NCBI RefSeq assembly: GCF_905171765.1
Contig: NC_053397.1
Span: forward strand, 8,251,677 to 8,315,676
Source: Bufo bufo
Lineage: Eukaryota; Chordata; Amphibia; Anura; Bufonidae
Direction: 5' to 3'
DNA length: 64,000 nt
Shown here: positions 23,541 to 33,318 of the stretch, piece by piece
How the letters are laid out: each line of letters starts with the position of its first letter
Numbering within the stretch: the stretch's first letter is position 1
Position numbers and translations under genes: made by a program
Notes under the pieces: model-generated
What the model was told of the DNA's origin: nothing
The model's database searches: none
What the model saw: the letters and a program-made list of their open reading frames with translations, nothing else

Positions 23541-24148
23541 GGGATGGCGCCAACCCCGGCGCGCGTTTCGGCGAACCTTCGTCTGGGGGTGGAGTGATCA
23601 CTGCAGGACGCACACTAAATACTCATGACAACCAATCATAATGCTAGATACTAATATCACAAATTACACACACCTGGACAATAGAATTCCTATAGAGCAG
23701 GCCGCATATGTGTGACGTGACGTGTCACGTGACAAATCAGTCACGTGATTCATCAGCCGATCACATGATGCCTCTGGCAAATCCCACGATAGTCACGGGA
23801 TAAATGTCAGCGGCATCTAATGAATAATAGCGCATGCGCAGGTCTGGCATAATCCCACTCAAAGTACATTGAAAAAACAAAATATAATTTAATGCCCTAA
23901 TAAGTGATAACAAACATGATTATATAGATGGATAATAATAAAAATAATCAATGTAACAATGTGTGAAACCGTGGTGTAAATCCATGATATGTAACAATAC
24001 CGTATCAAAAGTGATGAACAATAAATCGCATGATTACAAATATGTAATGAACTATAGATAAATATAAATAAAGTAAAAAAAAAAAGTGAAAAATATAAAA
24101 TATAATAACCCAGTGAAAATAAAGTACAGAATCAAAAAATGATGAAAT
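23541..24148 (-). repeat. Left inverted arm of Penelope-like element 1
   Basis: It is complementary to 27588-28196 along its length. Matched landmarks are CGCATGATTACAAATATG, CTTTGAGTGGGATTATGCC, the CACGTGAC-rich block and AGACGAAGGTTCGCCGAAAC. The arms differ by scattered substitutions and homopolymer length. The CpG- and CACGTG-rich outer part and AT-rich inner part are the same in both. Confidence 0.9.
23552..23592 (-). ncRNA. Degenerate hammerhead ribozyme, left arm tip
   Basis: Read on the minus strand, a C-rich stem I strand is followed by CAGACGA (canonical CUGANGA with one change). Next come a short GG-TTCG-CC helix II, GAAA, an ACGCG stem III core, and GGGGTTGG, which can pair back to the C-rich strand. 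The order matches a type I hammerhead with tiny stem III, as known from Penelope-like elements. The core U-to-A change probably abolishes cleavage. Confidence 0.5.
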
Positions 24149-25819
24149 AATAATTTTTGATTAATAATACATTTTTGTCCAGGAATATGTTGCAATCGAG
24201 CCTAAAGGTGTATAAAAAGTGGTTAATTTCATACAATGATATCACAATCATAAATAATAAATAATTACATATGTTAATTCATAATAATAACGATTAAAAC
24301 CTAATTAAAAACAAATGGCATGTGCTGACCCGGGAGGTGCCTAGAAGAAAGACGGAAAGCCAGAGGACTCATTTAATCCATTTGGACGCAGTGTGTTCAG
24401 TTTCCAAAGCATTTACATTCCAATTGAAAAAAGTTTCTTTGAGATGTCTCCACCACGAATATTTTTTGGTATACAATCTATTCCCCGAAGTTTCAAACCC
24501 CTGGGGTCTCAAGCATGATGTATTTTGAAATGTCTGGCAACAGGTTTATAATTAGTCACATCCCTTTCATTAAGAGCAGATGAAATATATCTCGAACATG
24601 CTCACGCACCCTGACCTTCAATTCCCTTGTAGTGAGGCCCACGTACACCTTTGGACATGGGCATTTTGCGTAGTAGACCACTGCTGTACTGGAACACGTT
24701 AACCGATGGGTAATTCAAAAGATCTTCTCACCAGTAACATCACAAAACTCAGTGGCCCTCTCCATATTGGTGCAACCCGAACACCTCCCACAAGGGACAA
24801 AGCTCCACTTGGGTTTTCCAATCCCAGGGAAAATCGGAGGAATCTGTTTTGTATACAGGCTCTTTACTAGATGATCTTTCAAATTTCTAGATCTTTTTGC
24901 CACCATCGAAGGGCCCGAAGCAACATATCTCGCAACAATCGGATCCATCAAAAGTACTGGCCAAAATTTTTCTAAACAGGTCTTCATCTCAGACCATCTA
25001 GAATGATAATTTATTTGCCCTAAGCGTCTGTTTTTTAGAATAAAGAAGAGCAGAGCGAGGGCACGATTTTGCCCTCCTATAGGCTTCTTTGATGGAACGT
25101 TGGCTATATCCACGATTGGAGAAATGCTGCTTCAGGTCACTCGCATACTCTTCAAAATTATGATCGGTGGAACATATCCTACGTCCTCTTAGGAACTGTC
25201 CAATTGGAATTGATCTGATCATCTGTGGAGGGGGAGATGAAGAAGCATGTAAAAAGGAATTCACAGTCGTGGGCTTCCTAAATACATTCGTTAAGATGGA
25301 ACCATCTTCCCCCCTCCGAATTTGTACATCTAGGAAATTAATAGTATCAAATTTGTATGTCAACCTTATGTTCTTGGTGTTGTTATTCAACAATCTAAAC
25401 AATTCTTGCAGATCATGAATATCGCCCTGCCAGATCATAAACACATCATCGATGTACCGCGCCCAAAAAATAGCGCGGTCCATCAATGGGTGTCGATCTG
25501 ACAGGAAGAGATCCCTCTCCCACAGCCCCAGGAACAAATTAGTGTATGAGGGCGCACAAGGCGCCCCCATCGCAGTCCCCTGGAGCTGTAGGTAGAAGGA
25601 CCCCTCAAAAACAAAAAAATTGTGTGTCAAAATGAAACCCAACAGATCCACTAGGAACATCCTTTTTTGATCATCTACATTCTCCCTTTTCCAAAAAATT
25701 CTACGGTCTGAATGCCACCCTGATCTCTAATGCTAGTGTAGGGAGACTCCACGTCACATGTCACCAAATACATATCCTCATCCAAATGGATCCGCAAAAA
25801 ATCAGTAGTATCTTGTATA

Positions 25820-27370
25820 CAGTCGTGGCCAAAAGTTTTGAGAATGACACAAATATTAGTTTTCACAAAGTTTGCTGCTAAACTGCTTTTAGATCTTTGT
25901 TTCAGTTCTTTCTGTGATGTAGTGAAATATAATTACACGCACTTCATACGTTTCAAAGGCTTTTATCAACAATTCCATGACATTTATGCAAAGAGTCAGT
26001 ATTTGCAGTGTTGGCCCTTCTTTTTCAGGACCTCTGCAATCCGACTGCGCATGCTCTCAATCAACTTCTGGGCCAATTCCTGACTGATACAACCCATTCT
26101 TTCATAATCACTTCTTGGAGTTTGTCAGAATTAGTGGGTTTTTGTTTGTCCACCCGCCTCTTGAGGATTGACCACAAGTTCTCAATGGGATTAAGATCTG
26201 GGGAGTTTCCAGGCCATGGACCCAAAATGTCAACGTTTTGGTCCCCGAGGCACTTAGTTATCACTTTTGCCTTATGGCACGGTGCTCCATCGTGCTGGAA
26301 AGTGCATTGTTCTTCACCAAACTGTTGTTGGGTTGTTGGAAGAAGTTGCTGTTGGAGGGTGTTTTGGTGCCATTCTTTATTCATGGCTGTGTTTTTGGGC
26401 AAAATTGTGAGTGAGCCCACTCCCTTGGATGAGAAGCAACCCCACACATGAATGGTCTCAGGATGCTTTACTGTTGGCATGACACAGGACTGATGGTAGC
26501 GCTCACCTTTTCTTCTCCGGACAAGCCTTTTTCCAGATGCCCCAAACAATCGGAAAGAGGCTTCATCGGAGAATATGACTTTGCCCCAGTCCTCAGCAGT
26601 CCATTCACCATACTTTCTGCAGAAGATCAATCTGTCCCTGATGTTTTTTTTGGAGAGAAGTGGCTTCTTTGCTGCCCTTCTTGACACCATCTTCCAAAAG
26701 TCTTCGCCTCACTGTGCGTGCAGATGCGCTCACACCTGCCTGCTGCCATTCCTGAGCAAGCTCTGCACTGGTGGCACTCCGATCCCGCAGCTGAATCCTC
26801 TTTAGGAGACGATCCTGGCGCTTGCTGGACTTTCTTGGACGCCCTGAAGCCTTCTTAACAAGAATTGAACCTCTTTCCTTCAAGTTCTTGATGATCCTAT
26901 AAATTGTTGATTTAGGTGCAATCTTAGTAGCCACAATATCCTTGCCTGTGAAGCCATTTTTATGCAACGCAATGATGGCTGCACGCGTTTCTTTGCAGGT
27001 CACCATGGTTAACAATGGAAGAACAATGATTTCAAGCATCACCCTCCTTTTAACATGTCAAGTCTGCCATTTTAACCCAATCAGCCTGACATAATGATCT
27101 CCAGCCTTGTGCTCGTCAACATTCTCACCTGAGTTAACAAGACGATTACTGAAATGATCTCAGCAGGTCCTTTAATGACAGCAATGAAATGCAGTGGAAA
27201 GGTTTTTTTGGGATTAAGTTAATTTTCATGGCAAAGAAGGTCTATGCAATTCATCTGATCACTCTTCATAACATTCTGGAGTATATGCAAATTGCTATTA
27301 TAAAAACTTAAGCAGCAACTTTTCCAATTTCCAATATTTATGTAATTCTCAAAACTTTTGGCCACGACTG
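25820..27370 (-). mobile_element. Tc1/mariner element inserted in Penelope-like element 1
   Basis: The 1,551-bp element starts CAGTCGTGGCCAAAAGTTTT and ends in the exact complement, with TA on each side (25818-25819 and 27371-27372). Further inverted similarity follows (GAGAATGACACAAATATT against GAGAATTACATAAATATT). It splits the reverse transcriptase between NLPSY and IQDTTDF, so removing it and one TA restores the reading frame across the site. It carries one transposase gene on the minus strand. Confidence 0.95.
26061..27006 (-). pseudogene. Tc1/mariner transposase, single frameshift
   Basis: The start is taken as the ATG at 27006 (MVTCKETRAAIIALHKNGFTG is the beginning, shown in part). 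The N-terminal half holds a paired-type helix-turn-helix (GKDIVATKIAPKSTIYRIIK), a GRPRK basic hook and a second helix-turn-helix (SARTVRRRLLEDG). A one-base frameshift near 26690 moves to the second frame. This encodes the DDE domain: IFSDEASF (first Asp), FQHDGAPCH (second Asp), NSPDLNPIENLW (Glu). By my count 35 residues separate the second Asp and the Glu, one more than the usual 34 of Tc1. All catalytic residues are present, so a single indel appears to be the only major lesion. The enzyme would cut and paste the element at TA sites in the nucleus. Confidence 0.9.
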
Positions 27371-27480
27371 TATATGAAGGAAGATTAACCACTGCAGCCT
27401 TAAACTGTGAAGCCAAATATCGCCCAACCTTCTCAGTCAGGCTACCACTACCAGGCTCAGGGATTGTCAGGAGGTGACCT

Positions 27481-27587
27481 TTCCCTGTTCCCTAGCTGTG
27501 GGGCCTAGCCTACTGTTTTGTGTAATTTTGTTGTGTTTGGTTTGCTTCCCTTCCCTCACCTTCCGTGACAGCCACACATTTCATAAT
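27481..27587. other. Junction between truncated RT and right arm
   Basis: About 100 bp that match neither the reverse transcriptase nor the opposite arm. It marks where the 5'-truncated coding region was joined to the inverted arm. GTCAGGAGGTGACC and CCTTCCGTGACAGCC lie here. Confidence 0.5.
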
Positions 27588-28196
27588 TTTTTGATTCTGT
27601 ACTTTATTTTCACTGGGTTATTATATTTTATATTTTTTATTATTTTTTTCACTTTTTTTTAAACTTTATTTATATTTAATTATAGTTCATTACATATTTG
27701 TAATCATGCGATTTATTGTTCATCACTTTTGCTACGGTATTGTTACATATCAAGGATTTACACCACGGTTTTACATATTTTTACATTGATTATTTTAATT
27801 ATTATCTATGTATATAATCATGTTTGTTATCACTTATTAGGGCATTCAATTATATTTTGTTATTTCAATGTACTTTGAGTGGGATTATGCCGGACCTGCC
27901 CATGTGCTATTATTTATTAGATGCCGCTGACATTTATCCCGTATTTATCGCGGGATTTGCTGGAGGCATCATGTGATCGGATGATGGATAACGTGACTGA
28001 TTTGTCACGTGACGCGTCACGTCACACATATGCTGCCCACTCTATAGGAATTCTATGGTCCAGGTGTGTGTAATTTGTGATATTAGTATCTAGCATTATG
28101 ATTGGTTGTCATGAGTATTTAGTGTGCGTCCTGCAGTGATGACGCCACCCCCAGACGAAGGTTCGCCGAAACACGCGCTGTGGTTGGCCCCATCCC
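27588..28196 (+). repeat. Right inverted arm of Penelope-like element 1
   Basis: Inverted copy of 23541-24148. It reads from TTTTTTGATTCTGTACTTTA through CACGTGACGCGTCACGTCAC to the hammerhead-like tip and ends CATCCC. Confidence 0.9.
28144..28188 (+). ncRNA. Degenerate hammerhead ribozyme, right arm tip
   Basis: The inverted counterpart of the left-arm motif. It has the C-rich stem I strand, CAGACGA core, GG-TTCG-CC helix II and GAAA, then ACGCGC and GTGGTTGG. It shares the same core change and shows extra divergence after GAAA (ACACGCGCTG), so it is probably inactive. Confidence 0.45.
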
Positions 28197-29235
28197 GGAG
28201 GGGGCACATTATGGGTAATTGATTCTGCCTTTATAATTTGTAGTATTATTTGCACTTGCACTTTATATTCATTAAATGTTAGAGCAGTATGAATTAGTAC
28301 CATTGTGCCCCCTCTGGGTGATGTCGCCTTTTGTCCATACAGTAATCTGCGTTGTTTTACTCTTGAACAAGAATGAAATAGGTTCTACAGGTCACTCAGA
28401 CTAAAGGCACATTTATCATAGAATACCACAGCACCTCTAACCATGACGCAGTCCACTACTCTATCTATACATCAAGTTGGACTCAAAAACAAAAGTCATT
28501 ACATGCCCCTCAAGAACCATCATGGTGTCGAGGCTTACATTAATCTGGTAGACAAAGAAATTAAAAATATTATACAGTCACTCAAAAGAGGGAATTTGCA
28601 TATTCCGACAAATCTCACAAGTGAGGAACATGTTGCATTAAAACGCTACAATCAGATAGGAAAATCACTGTCAAACCGGCCGACAAAGGCGGCGCCATAG
28701 TAGTCATACATCAAAGAAGAACACGGACAACCTTCTGACACTAGCACCTACGAAAAGGTCCATATTAATCCGACTTTCCAACTCAAGAACGATATTAGAA
28801 TCTTCTTGGACGAACATCTTCTTCTCAATGAGAATCCAATTATAAACGTTTTCTATATCTTGCCAAAAATTCGCAAAAACTTGACACAGCGTCAAGGAAG
28901 ACCCATTGTAGCCTCCACTGATTCCCTATTGTCTCCTCTCACTATTTTCCTCGAAAAGATTCTTACCCCTTTGATTAAACGGACACGTTTTTTTTTGCTG
29001 GATACGTCACATTTTTTGACCATTATTTAAGGCCTACATAATATACCTGCAGATAGTTTACTGGTCGCTTTAGACCAGGGTGTATAAAAATCAATGATTA
29101 AAAAATAAAATAATCTTATTTTTTTTATTTAAATCTGATTTTAACCAAAAGTTATTCCATCATGAAATAAAGATTAGTTTTTTAATTATGTAGAATAAGG
29201 CTGTATATGTTTAATTTTTTGGGTAAATAATTCCA

Positions 29236-29468
29236 TTAACCCCTTAGTGACCACGCACATTTTTTTAAAACTTGCATTCCAAGAGCTATAACGCTTTTTG
29301 TTTTTTCATCAATGTACTTGTATGAGGTCTTATTTTTTGCAGGACAAGTTATAGTTTTTAATGCACCATTTTAAGTACATGTAATGATTGATTAAAGCAA
29401 GCTGTTTAGCTAAAACCCCCTTTGTTTACATTAGTAAAAAGGCGTATTAGTGGTCACTAAGGGGTTAA
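29236..29468. mobile_element. TTAA MITE nested in the hAT element
   Basis: Perfect 18-bp ends TTAACCCCTTAGTGACCA and the complementary TGGTCACTAAGGGGTTAA enclose 233 bp. TTAA at both tips suggests a piggyBac- or Kolobok-type element. Noncoding. Confidence 0.8.
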
Positions 29469-29480
29469 TCCATTCACAAT

Positions 29481-29869
29481 GGGAGGGAAGAAATGCAAAT
29501 GAGCTCTTAACAAGCTTTGCCTCTAATGCCACCCGATGTAAGGCAGCTATCCTATAAGTCAATGTTCAGCTCTTAAAATAAGCCTTGAGACATGACTTGG
29601 ATATTAAATAAGCCAGCATCTCATCTGCAGACAGCTGTTTCGGGGGGATTGCTCCTCATCAGTGCAGAGCAGAGAGAACTGGCTTAACTGGGTAGGAGGC
29701 CTGTGTCCGAAACAGCTGTCTGCAGATGAGGCGCTGGCTTATTTAATATCCAAGTCATGTCTCAAGGCTTATTTTAAGAGCTGAACATTAACTTATAGGA
29801 TCGCTGCCTTACATCTGGTGACATTAGAGGCGGGGCTTGTTAAGAGCTCATTTGCATTTCTTCCCTCCC
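29481..29869. repeat. Palindrome of two inverted ~180-bp units with hammerhead
   Basis: The left arm starts GGGAGGGAAGAAATGCAAAT and the right arm ends in its complement. Inner matches include GAGCTCTTAACAAG, CTTGAGACATGACTTGG and ACAGCTGTTTCGG. The arms diverge at the centre (29660-29705). The left arm, read on the minus strand, contains a complete hammerhead layout. The right arm, read on the plus strand, keeps only the 3' half. Confidence 0.88.
29624..29668 (-). ncRNA. Hammerhead ribozyme, near-canonical, palindromic stem III
   Basis: On the minus strand the order is stem I strand TCTGCA (29668-29663), perfect core CTGATGA (29662-29656), a 14-nt helix II segment with G/C-rich ends (29655-29642) and GAAA (29641-29638). 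The palindrome ACAGCTGT (including the last A) forms stem III. The cleavage-site C is at 29630, and TGCAGA (29629-29624) exactly complements the first strand. A palindromic stem III without a loop implies cleavage as a dimer, as described for small hammerheads linked to Penelope-like elements. Helix II has an A-C mismatch, so activity may be weak. Confidence 0.72.
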
Positions 29870-30332
29870 AGAATTCCAGAGGAGCATGTATGGCCTAAAA
29901 GTCTCCTCACACTGATTAAGGTGCTCTCTCCCTAAGGAGAGTTAGTTTCCCCCTCTGTCCATTCACAATGTCCGGCTCTTCCAGAGGTTTTTCTAAGATT
30001 ATTGGGCAGTTTCTCTGCCTACAAGATATTATGACAGATGCTTGGTTTACTTTTGCAGTTCTCAAAACTGAATTTGACTCAGCAGAGATCACAGGCCTCT
30101 TCTTCACAGCAAAAATGTTATAACATGAACAGAGTTGAGAAAAAGACCTTAATCCTAACTTCTACAAATCTATGAATACAGAATCAACTTAATCAAACTA
30201 ATATGCAAAGTTGTTATTCTAAAAATCTTCATCTACTTACATATTATAAGTTATACCAGCAAGAATTAGTCTTTATGTAGAAAACTATGATTTAAATCAA
30301 ATCAACCCTGCTTTAGACGTAAACAGTCTATA

Positions 30333-31943
30333 TTTAGTGGATATAAAAAGTCTACACACCCCTGTTAAAATGTCAGGTTTCTGTGCTGTAAAAAAAAGAG
30401 ACAAAGATAAATCATTTCAGAACTTTTTCCACCTTTAATGTGACCTATAAACTGTACAACTCAATTGAAATCTTTTAGGTGGAGGGAAGAAAAAATATAA
30501 AAATAAAATAATATAGTTGCATAAGTGTGCACACCCTTAAACTAATACTTTGTTGAAGCACCTTTTGATATTATTCCAGCACTCAGTCTTTTTCGGTATG
30601 AGTCTATCAGCATGGCACATTTTGACTTGGTAAGACTTGCCCACTCTTCTTTGCAGAAACCCTCCAAATCTGTCAGATTGCAAGGGCATCTCCTGGGCAC
30701 AGCCCTCTTCAGATCACTCCACAGATTGTCAATCGGATTCAGGTCTGGGCTCTGGCTGGGCCATTCAAAAACTTTCCTCCTCTTCTGGTGAAGCCATTCC
30801 TTTGTTGATTTGGATGTATGCTTTGGGTCGTTGTCATTCTGATAGATAAAGTTCCTCTTCATGTTCAGCTTTCTAGCAGAAGCCTGAAGGTTTTGGGCCA
30901 ATATTGACTGGTATTTGGAACTGTTTAGAATTCCCTCCAGCTTAACTAAGGCCCCAGTTCCAGCTGAAGAAGAAAAGCCTCTTGGCACGATGCTGCCACC
31001 ACCATGCTTCACCGTGGGGATGGGGTTCTTCTGGTGATGTGCAGTGTTGTTTTTGCGCCAAACATATCTTTTGGAATTATGGCCAAAAAGTTCAACCTTG
31101 GTTTCATCAGACCATAACACCTTTTCCCACAGGCTTTTGGGAGACTTCAGATGTGTTTTTGCAAAATGTAGCCTGGCTTGGATGTTTTTCTTGGTAAGAA
31201 AAGGTTTTCGTCTTGCCACTTTACCCCATAGCCCAGACATATGAAGTATACGGGAGATTGTTGTCACATGGACCACACAGCCAGGACTTGCCAGATATTC
31301 CTTTAATGTTGCTGTAGACCTCTTGGTCGCCTCCCAGACAAGTTTTTGTCTCGTCTTTTCATCAGTTTTGGAGGGACGTCCAGTTCTTGGTGATGTCACT
31401 GTTGGGCCATATTTTCTCCACTTGATGATGACGGTCTTCACTGTGTTCCATGGTAGATCTAATGCCTGGAAATTCTTTTGTAACCTTCTCCTGACTGATA
31501 CCTTCTAACAATGAGATCCTCTGATGCTTTGGAAGCTCTCTGTGGCCGTGGCTTCTGCTGTGCGATGTGACTAAGAAAATTTCAGGAAAGACCAACTAGA
31601 GCAGCTGAACTTTATTTGGGGTTAATCAGAGGCACTTTACATGATGGCCGGTGTATGCGGACTCCTATCTAACAGGATTCTGAATGTGATTGCTTAATTC
31701 TGAACACAGCTACATCCCCAGTTATAAGAGGGTGTGCACACTTATGCAACCACATTATTTTAGTTTTTTTAGTTTTCTTCCCTCCACCTAAAAGATTTCA
31801 GTTTGTTTTTCAATTGAGTTGTACAGTTTATAGGTCACATTAAAGGTGGAAAAAGTTCTGAAATGATTTTTCTTTGTCTCATTTTTTTACAGCACAGAAA
31901 CCTGACATTTTAACAGGGGCGTGTAGACTTTTTATATCCACTG
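30333..31943 (-). mobile_element. Second Tc1/mariner element, in RT motif A
   Basis: The right end (TATCCACTG, then TA at 31944-31945) and the left end (TTTAGTGGATATAAAAAG after TA at 30331-30332) are inverted over the AGTGGATATAAAAAGTCTAC core. They continue through CACCCCTGTTAAAATGTCAG, so the inverted termini are long. The first bases at the left end differ (TTTAG against CAG). The element splits the SLY-TSI codons of Penelope-like element 2. It carries a transposase pseudogene on the minus strand. Confidence 0.93.
30542..31560 (-). pseudogene. Tc1-like transposase with Asp in place of catalytic Glu
   Basis: The main frame (31441 to 30542, 299 residues) starts KTVIIKWRKYGPTV, just downstream of the first helix-turn-helix. 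It has the GRPSK hook, a second helix-turn-helix (TTISRILHMSG) and the catalytic domain with WSDETK (Asp112), QNDNDPKH (Asp203) and SPDLNPIDNLW. The third catalytic residue is Asp238 (codon at 30730-30728) where Tc1 enzymes have Glu; the 34-residue spacing is kept. Upstream coding (ASEDLIVRRYQSGEGYKRIS) lies in another frame, with a small indel near 31470, so the N-terminal DNA-binding domain is detached. A GGGSIVPRGFSSSAGTG glycine-rich stretch is preserved. The substitution plus the frameshift make the copy inactive. Confidence 0.9.
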
Positions 31944-33318
31944 TACCTCCATATCACATGAAAAAGATATTCAAGCCACTACAGTACAAAATCCATCTCA
32001 TAATTCCTTCAAATGAATGTAATGGATTAAAAGTTATTCTTCTATAGTACTTCTATCCACGTCAACATTACCTCAATCTGCCCAACAGTTTTGTATACAT
32101 TTAGTACGCTTTGTATTACAAAACAACGTTTTTATGTTCGGGGACACGTTCTATATCCAAAAGAAGGATACGGCGATGGGCGCGAATGTGGCACCGCCCT
32201 ATGCAAATGCCTTTATAGCGATTGGATTTATTCTAATGACCTCTTTCAAGCACACGCCATTACATGGCACAGATACATCGATGATGGGGATTTATCTTCT
32301 TTTCACTCCTTTCTCAACAACAGGACCTCCAATTCACCGCTCATACAGATTTGCATACTATTAACTTTCATTACAGTTGTAATGAAGACACCTCAAGGCT
32401 CACAAACTACCGATCTGTATAGAAAACCCACGGATCGTAATACCTTGCTTTTATACTCCAGTTGTCACCCACACAATACTAAGAATTCTTTACCCCGTTC
32501 ACAATTTTAACGAGTTAAACGCATTGTTAATGATCCTGAACTTCGCCAGCAGCGTATCAAAGAAATGTCACAAAAATTTCAAGCAAGGGGTTACCCTACA
32601 TGTCTCTTGACTAGAGAGCAGTGTCTCCCCTCCTAGTATCTCCACTGCTCAGACAATAAAGAAAACGACTCCTCGACTAGTTATCACTTACCATCCGATT
32701 ATTCCAAAGATTCGCTCTATTGTACAAAAACATTGGTCTCTTTTACAATAATCAAACCCAGAAATCCATGAATTTCAAAACCCAATTAGAATGTGTTATA
32801 AGAGACCACAAAATCTCACAGACAGATTGGTCAAAGCCGATATTGGTCCTCTTACACCTTCTCTAAAACAAACGACATCAGCACCGGCTAAAACTGGAAC
32901 TTACCCACGTCTGTGCACAATGCGGAATGTGATTAAGGGCAATCGCATAATTCATGCACATTCAGGTAAAATGTATTCTACTGAAGCCCTTCACACATGC
33001 ATCACCCCACATGTAGTCTATCTCATTCGATGCCCATGCGGACTCGCATACGTGGGTGAAACCACTCAGAGTGTACGAGACCGCATTTCCAAGCATAAGT
33101 CTGATATACGCTGCCCAAAAATAGAGTTACCTATCCCACATCATTTTATATCGGCTAAACATCAAAATAATCAACTTAGATTCCCAATTCTGGAACATGT
33201 TCCACCAGCAAGACGAGGGGGCCGCAGGATTACACCTCGAAAACAACGTGAAGCATACTGGAGTTTGGAGCTCAACACCCTTTCTCCCCGGGGACTTAAT
33301 AGGTATTTACGGTAGATT

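Larger units (their letters stand above)
24365..27480 (-). pseudogene. Penelope-type reverse transcriptase + GIY-YIG endonuclease
   Basis: Read right to left, the protein copies RNA into DNA and nicks the target by its GIY-YIG domain. The 27370-27480 end gives a segment ending NLPSY. After the Tc1 insertion it resumes at 25819 as IQDTTDFL, then motif A (LVTCDVESPYTSI, catalytic Asp), motif B (LQGTAMGAPCAPSYTNLF) and motif C (RYIDD, about 25450). A NFLDVQI and FRKPTTVNSFLH connection follows, then the cysteine cluster PCGRCSGC. The endonuclease shows VVYYAKCPC and KVYVGLTTRELKVRVREH near 24620-24680 and ends with LRPNGLNE at about 24370. Breaks are the Tc1 insertion, a frameshift in an A-run near 25670, a frameshift near 25040, a TGA before the endonuclease (about 24715), and further shifts and stops inside it. 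The N-terminus, including the KPADKGG motif, is missing. Family assignment is secure; the gene is dead. Confidence 0.88.
23541..28196 (-). mobile_element. Penelope-like element 1 with inverted terminal arms
   Basis: The outer ends GGGATGGCGCCAACC (23541) and the GGTTGGCCCCATCCC end (28196) are the tips of two roughly 610-bp inverted arms. Between them the minus strand encodes a Penelope-type reverse transcriptase followed by a GIY-YIG endonuclease. Penelope-like retroelements commonly have long terminal repeats in direct or inverted order. The arms carry degenerate hammerhead motifs at their outer tips, a known trait of these elements. The reverse transcriptase lacks its N-terminus, so this is a 5'-truncated copy joined to an inverted terminal arm. 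A Tc1 element (25820-27370) is inserted in the coding region. The copy is inactive. Confidence 0.85.
29076..30310. mobile_element. Nonautonomous hAT element, 8-bp duplication CTTTAGAC
   Basis: The 1,235-bp element begins CAGGGTG and ends AACCCTG, with CTTTAGAC directly on both sides (29068-29075 and 30311-30318). The terminal regions are related inverted sequences (ATCAATGATT against AATCAAATCAACCCTG). CAGGG termini and 8-bp duplications are diagnostic of hAT. No transposase frame is present. It contains a TTAA MITE (29236-29468) and a hammerhead-bearing palindrome (29481-29869), either captured or inserted later. Confidence 0.93.
28443..33318 (+). pseudogene. Penelope-like element 2: RT + GIY-YIG, doubly interrupted
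   Basis: The plus strand encodes a second, more complete Penelope-type protein of a different lineage. 28443-28660 gives the N-terminal region (LTSEEHVALKRYN). After a frameshift the family hallmark KPADKGGAIVV lies at 28673-28705. FYILPKIRKN and GRPIVASTDSLLSPL follow at about 28850-28950. Motif A is split twice: VALD ends at the hAT insertion (29076-30310), VNSLY lies between, and TSI follows the Tc1 insertion (30333-31943). Motif B (DTAMGANVAPPYANAF) is near 32170 and motif C (HRYIDDGDL, near 32270) is in another frame. DLYRKPTDRNT follows at about 32415. The endonuclease frame 32791-33315 carries VVYLIRCPCGLAYVGETT at about residues 75-92 and ends REAYWSLELNTLSPRGLN. Several stops and at least three frameshifts are present. 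It would have copied element RNA and nicked the target; it is inactive. Confidence 0.88.

Noticed and set aside
23541..28196. Interpretation as an LTR retrotransposon or endogenous retrovirus
   Set aside because: Terminal arms are inverted, and the enzyme is a Penelope-type RT with GIY-YIG. No gag, protease, RNase H or integrase motifs are seen.
30637..31197. Plus-strand open frames across the second Tc1 element
   Set aside because: They are antisense shadows of the transposase, whose catalytic motifs are clear on the minus strand.
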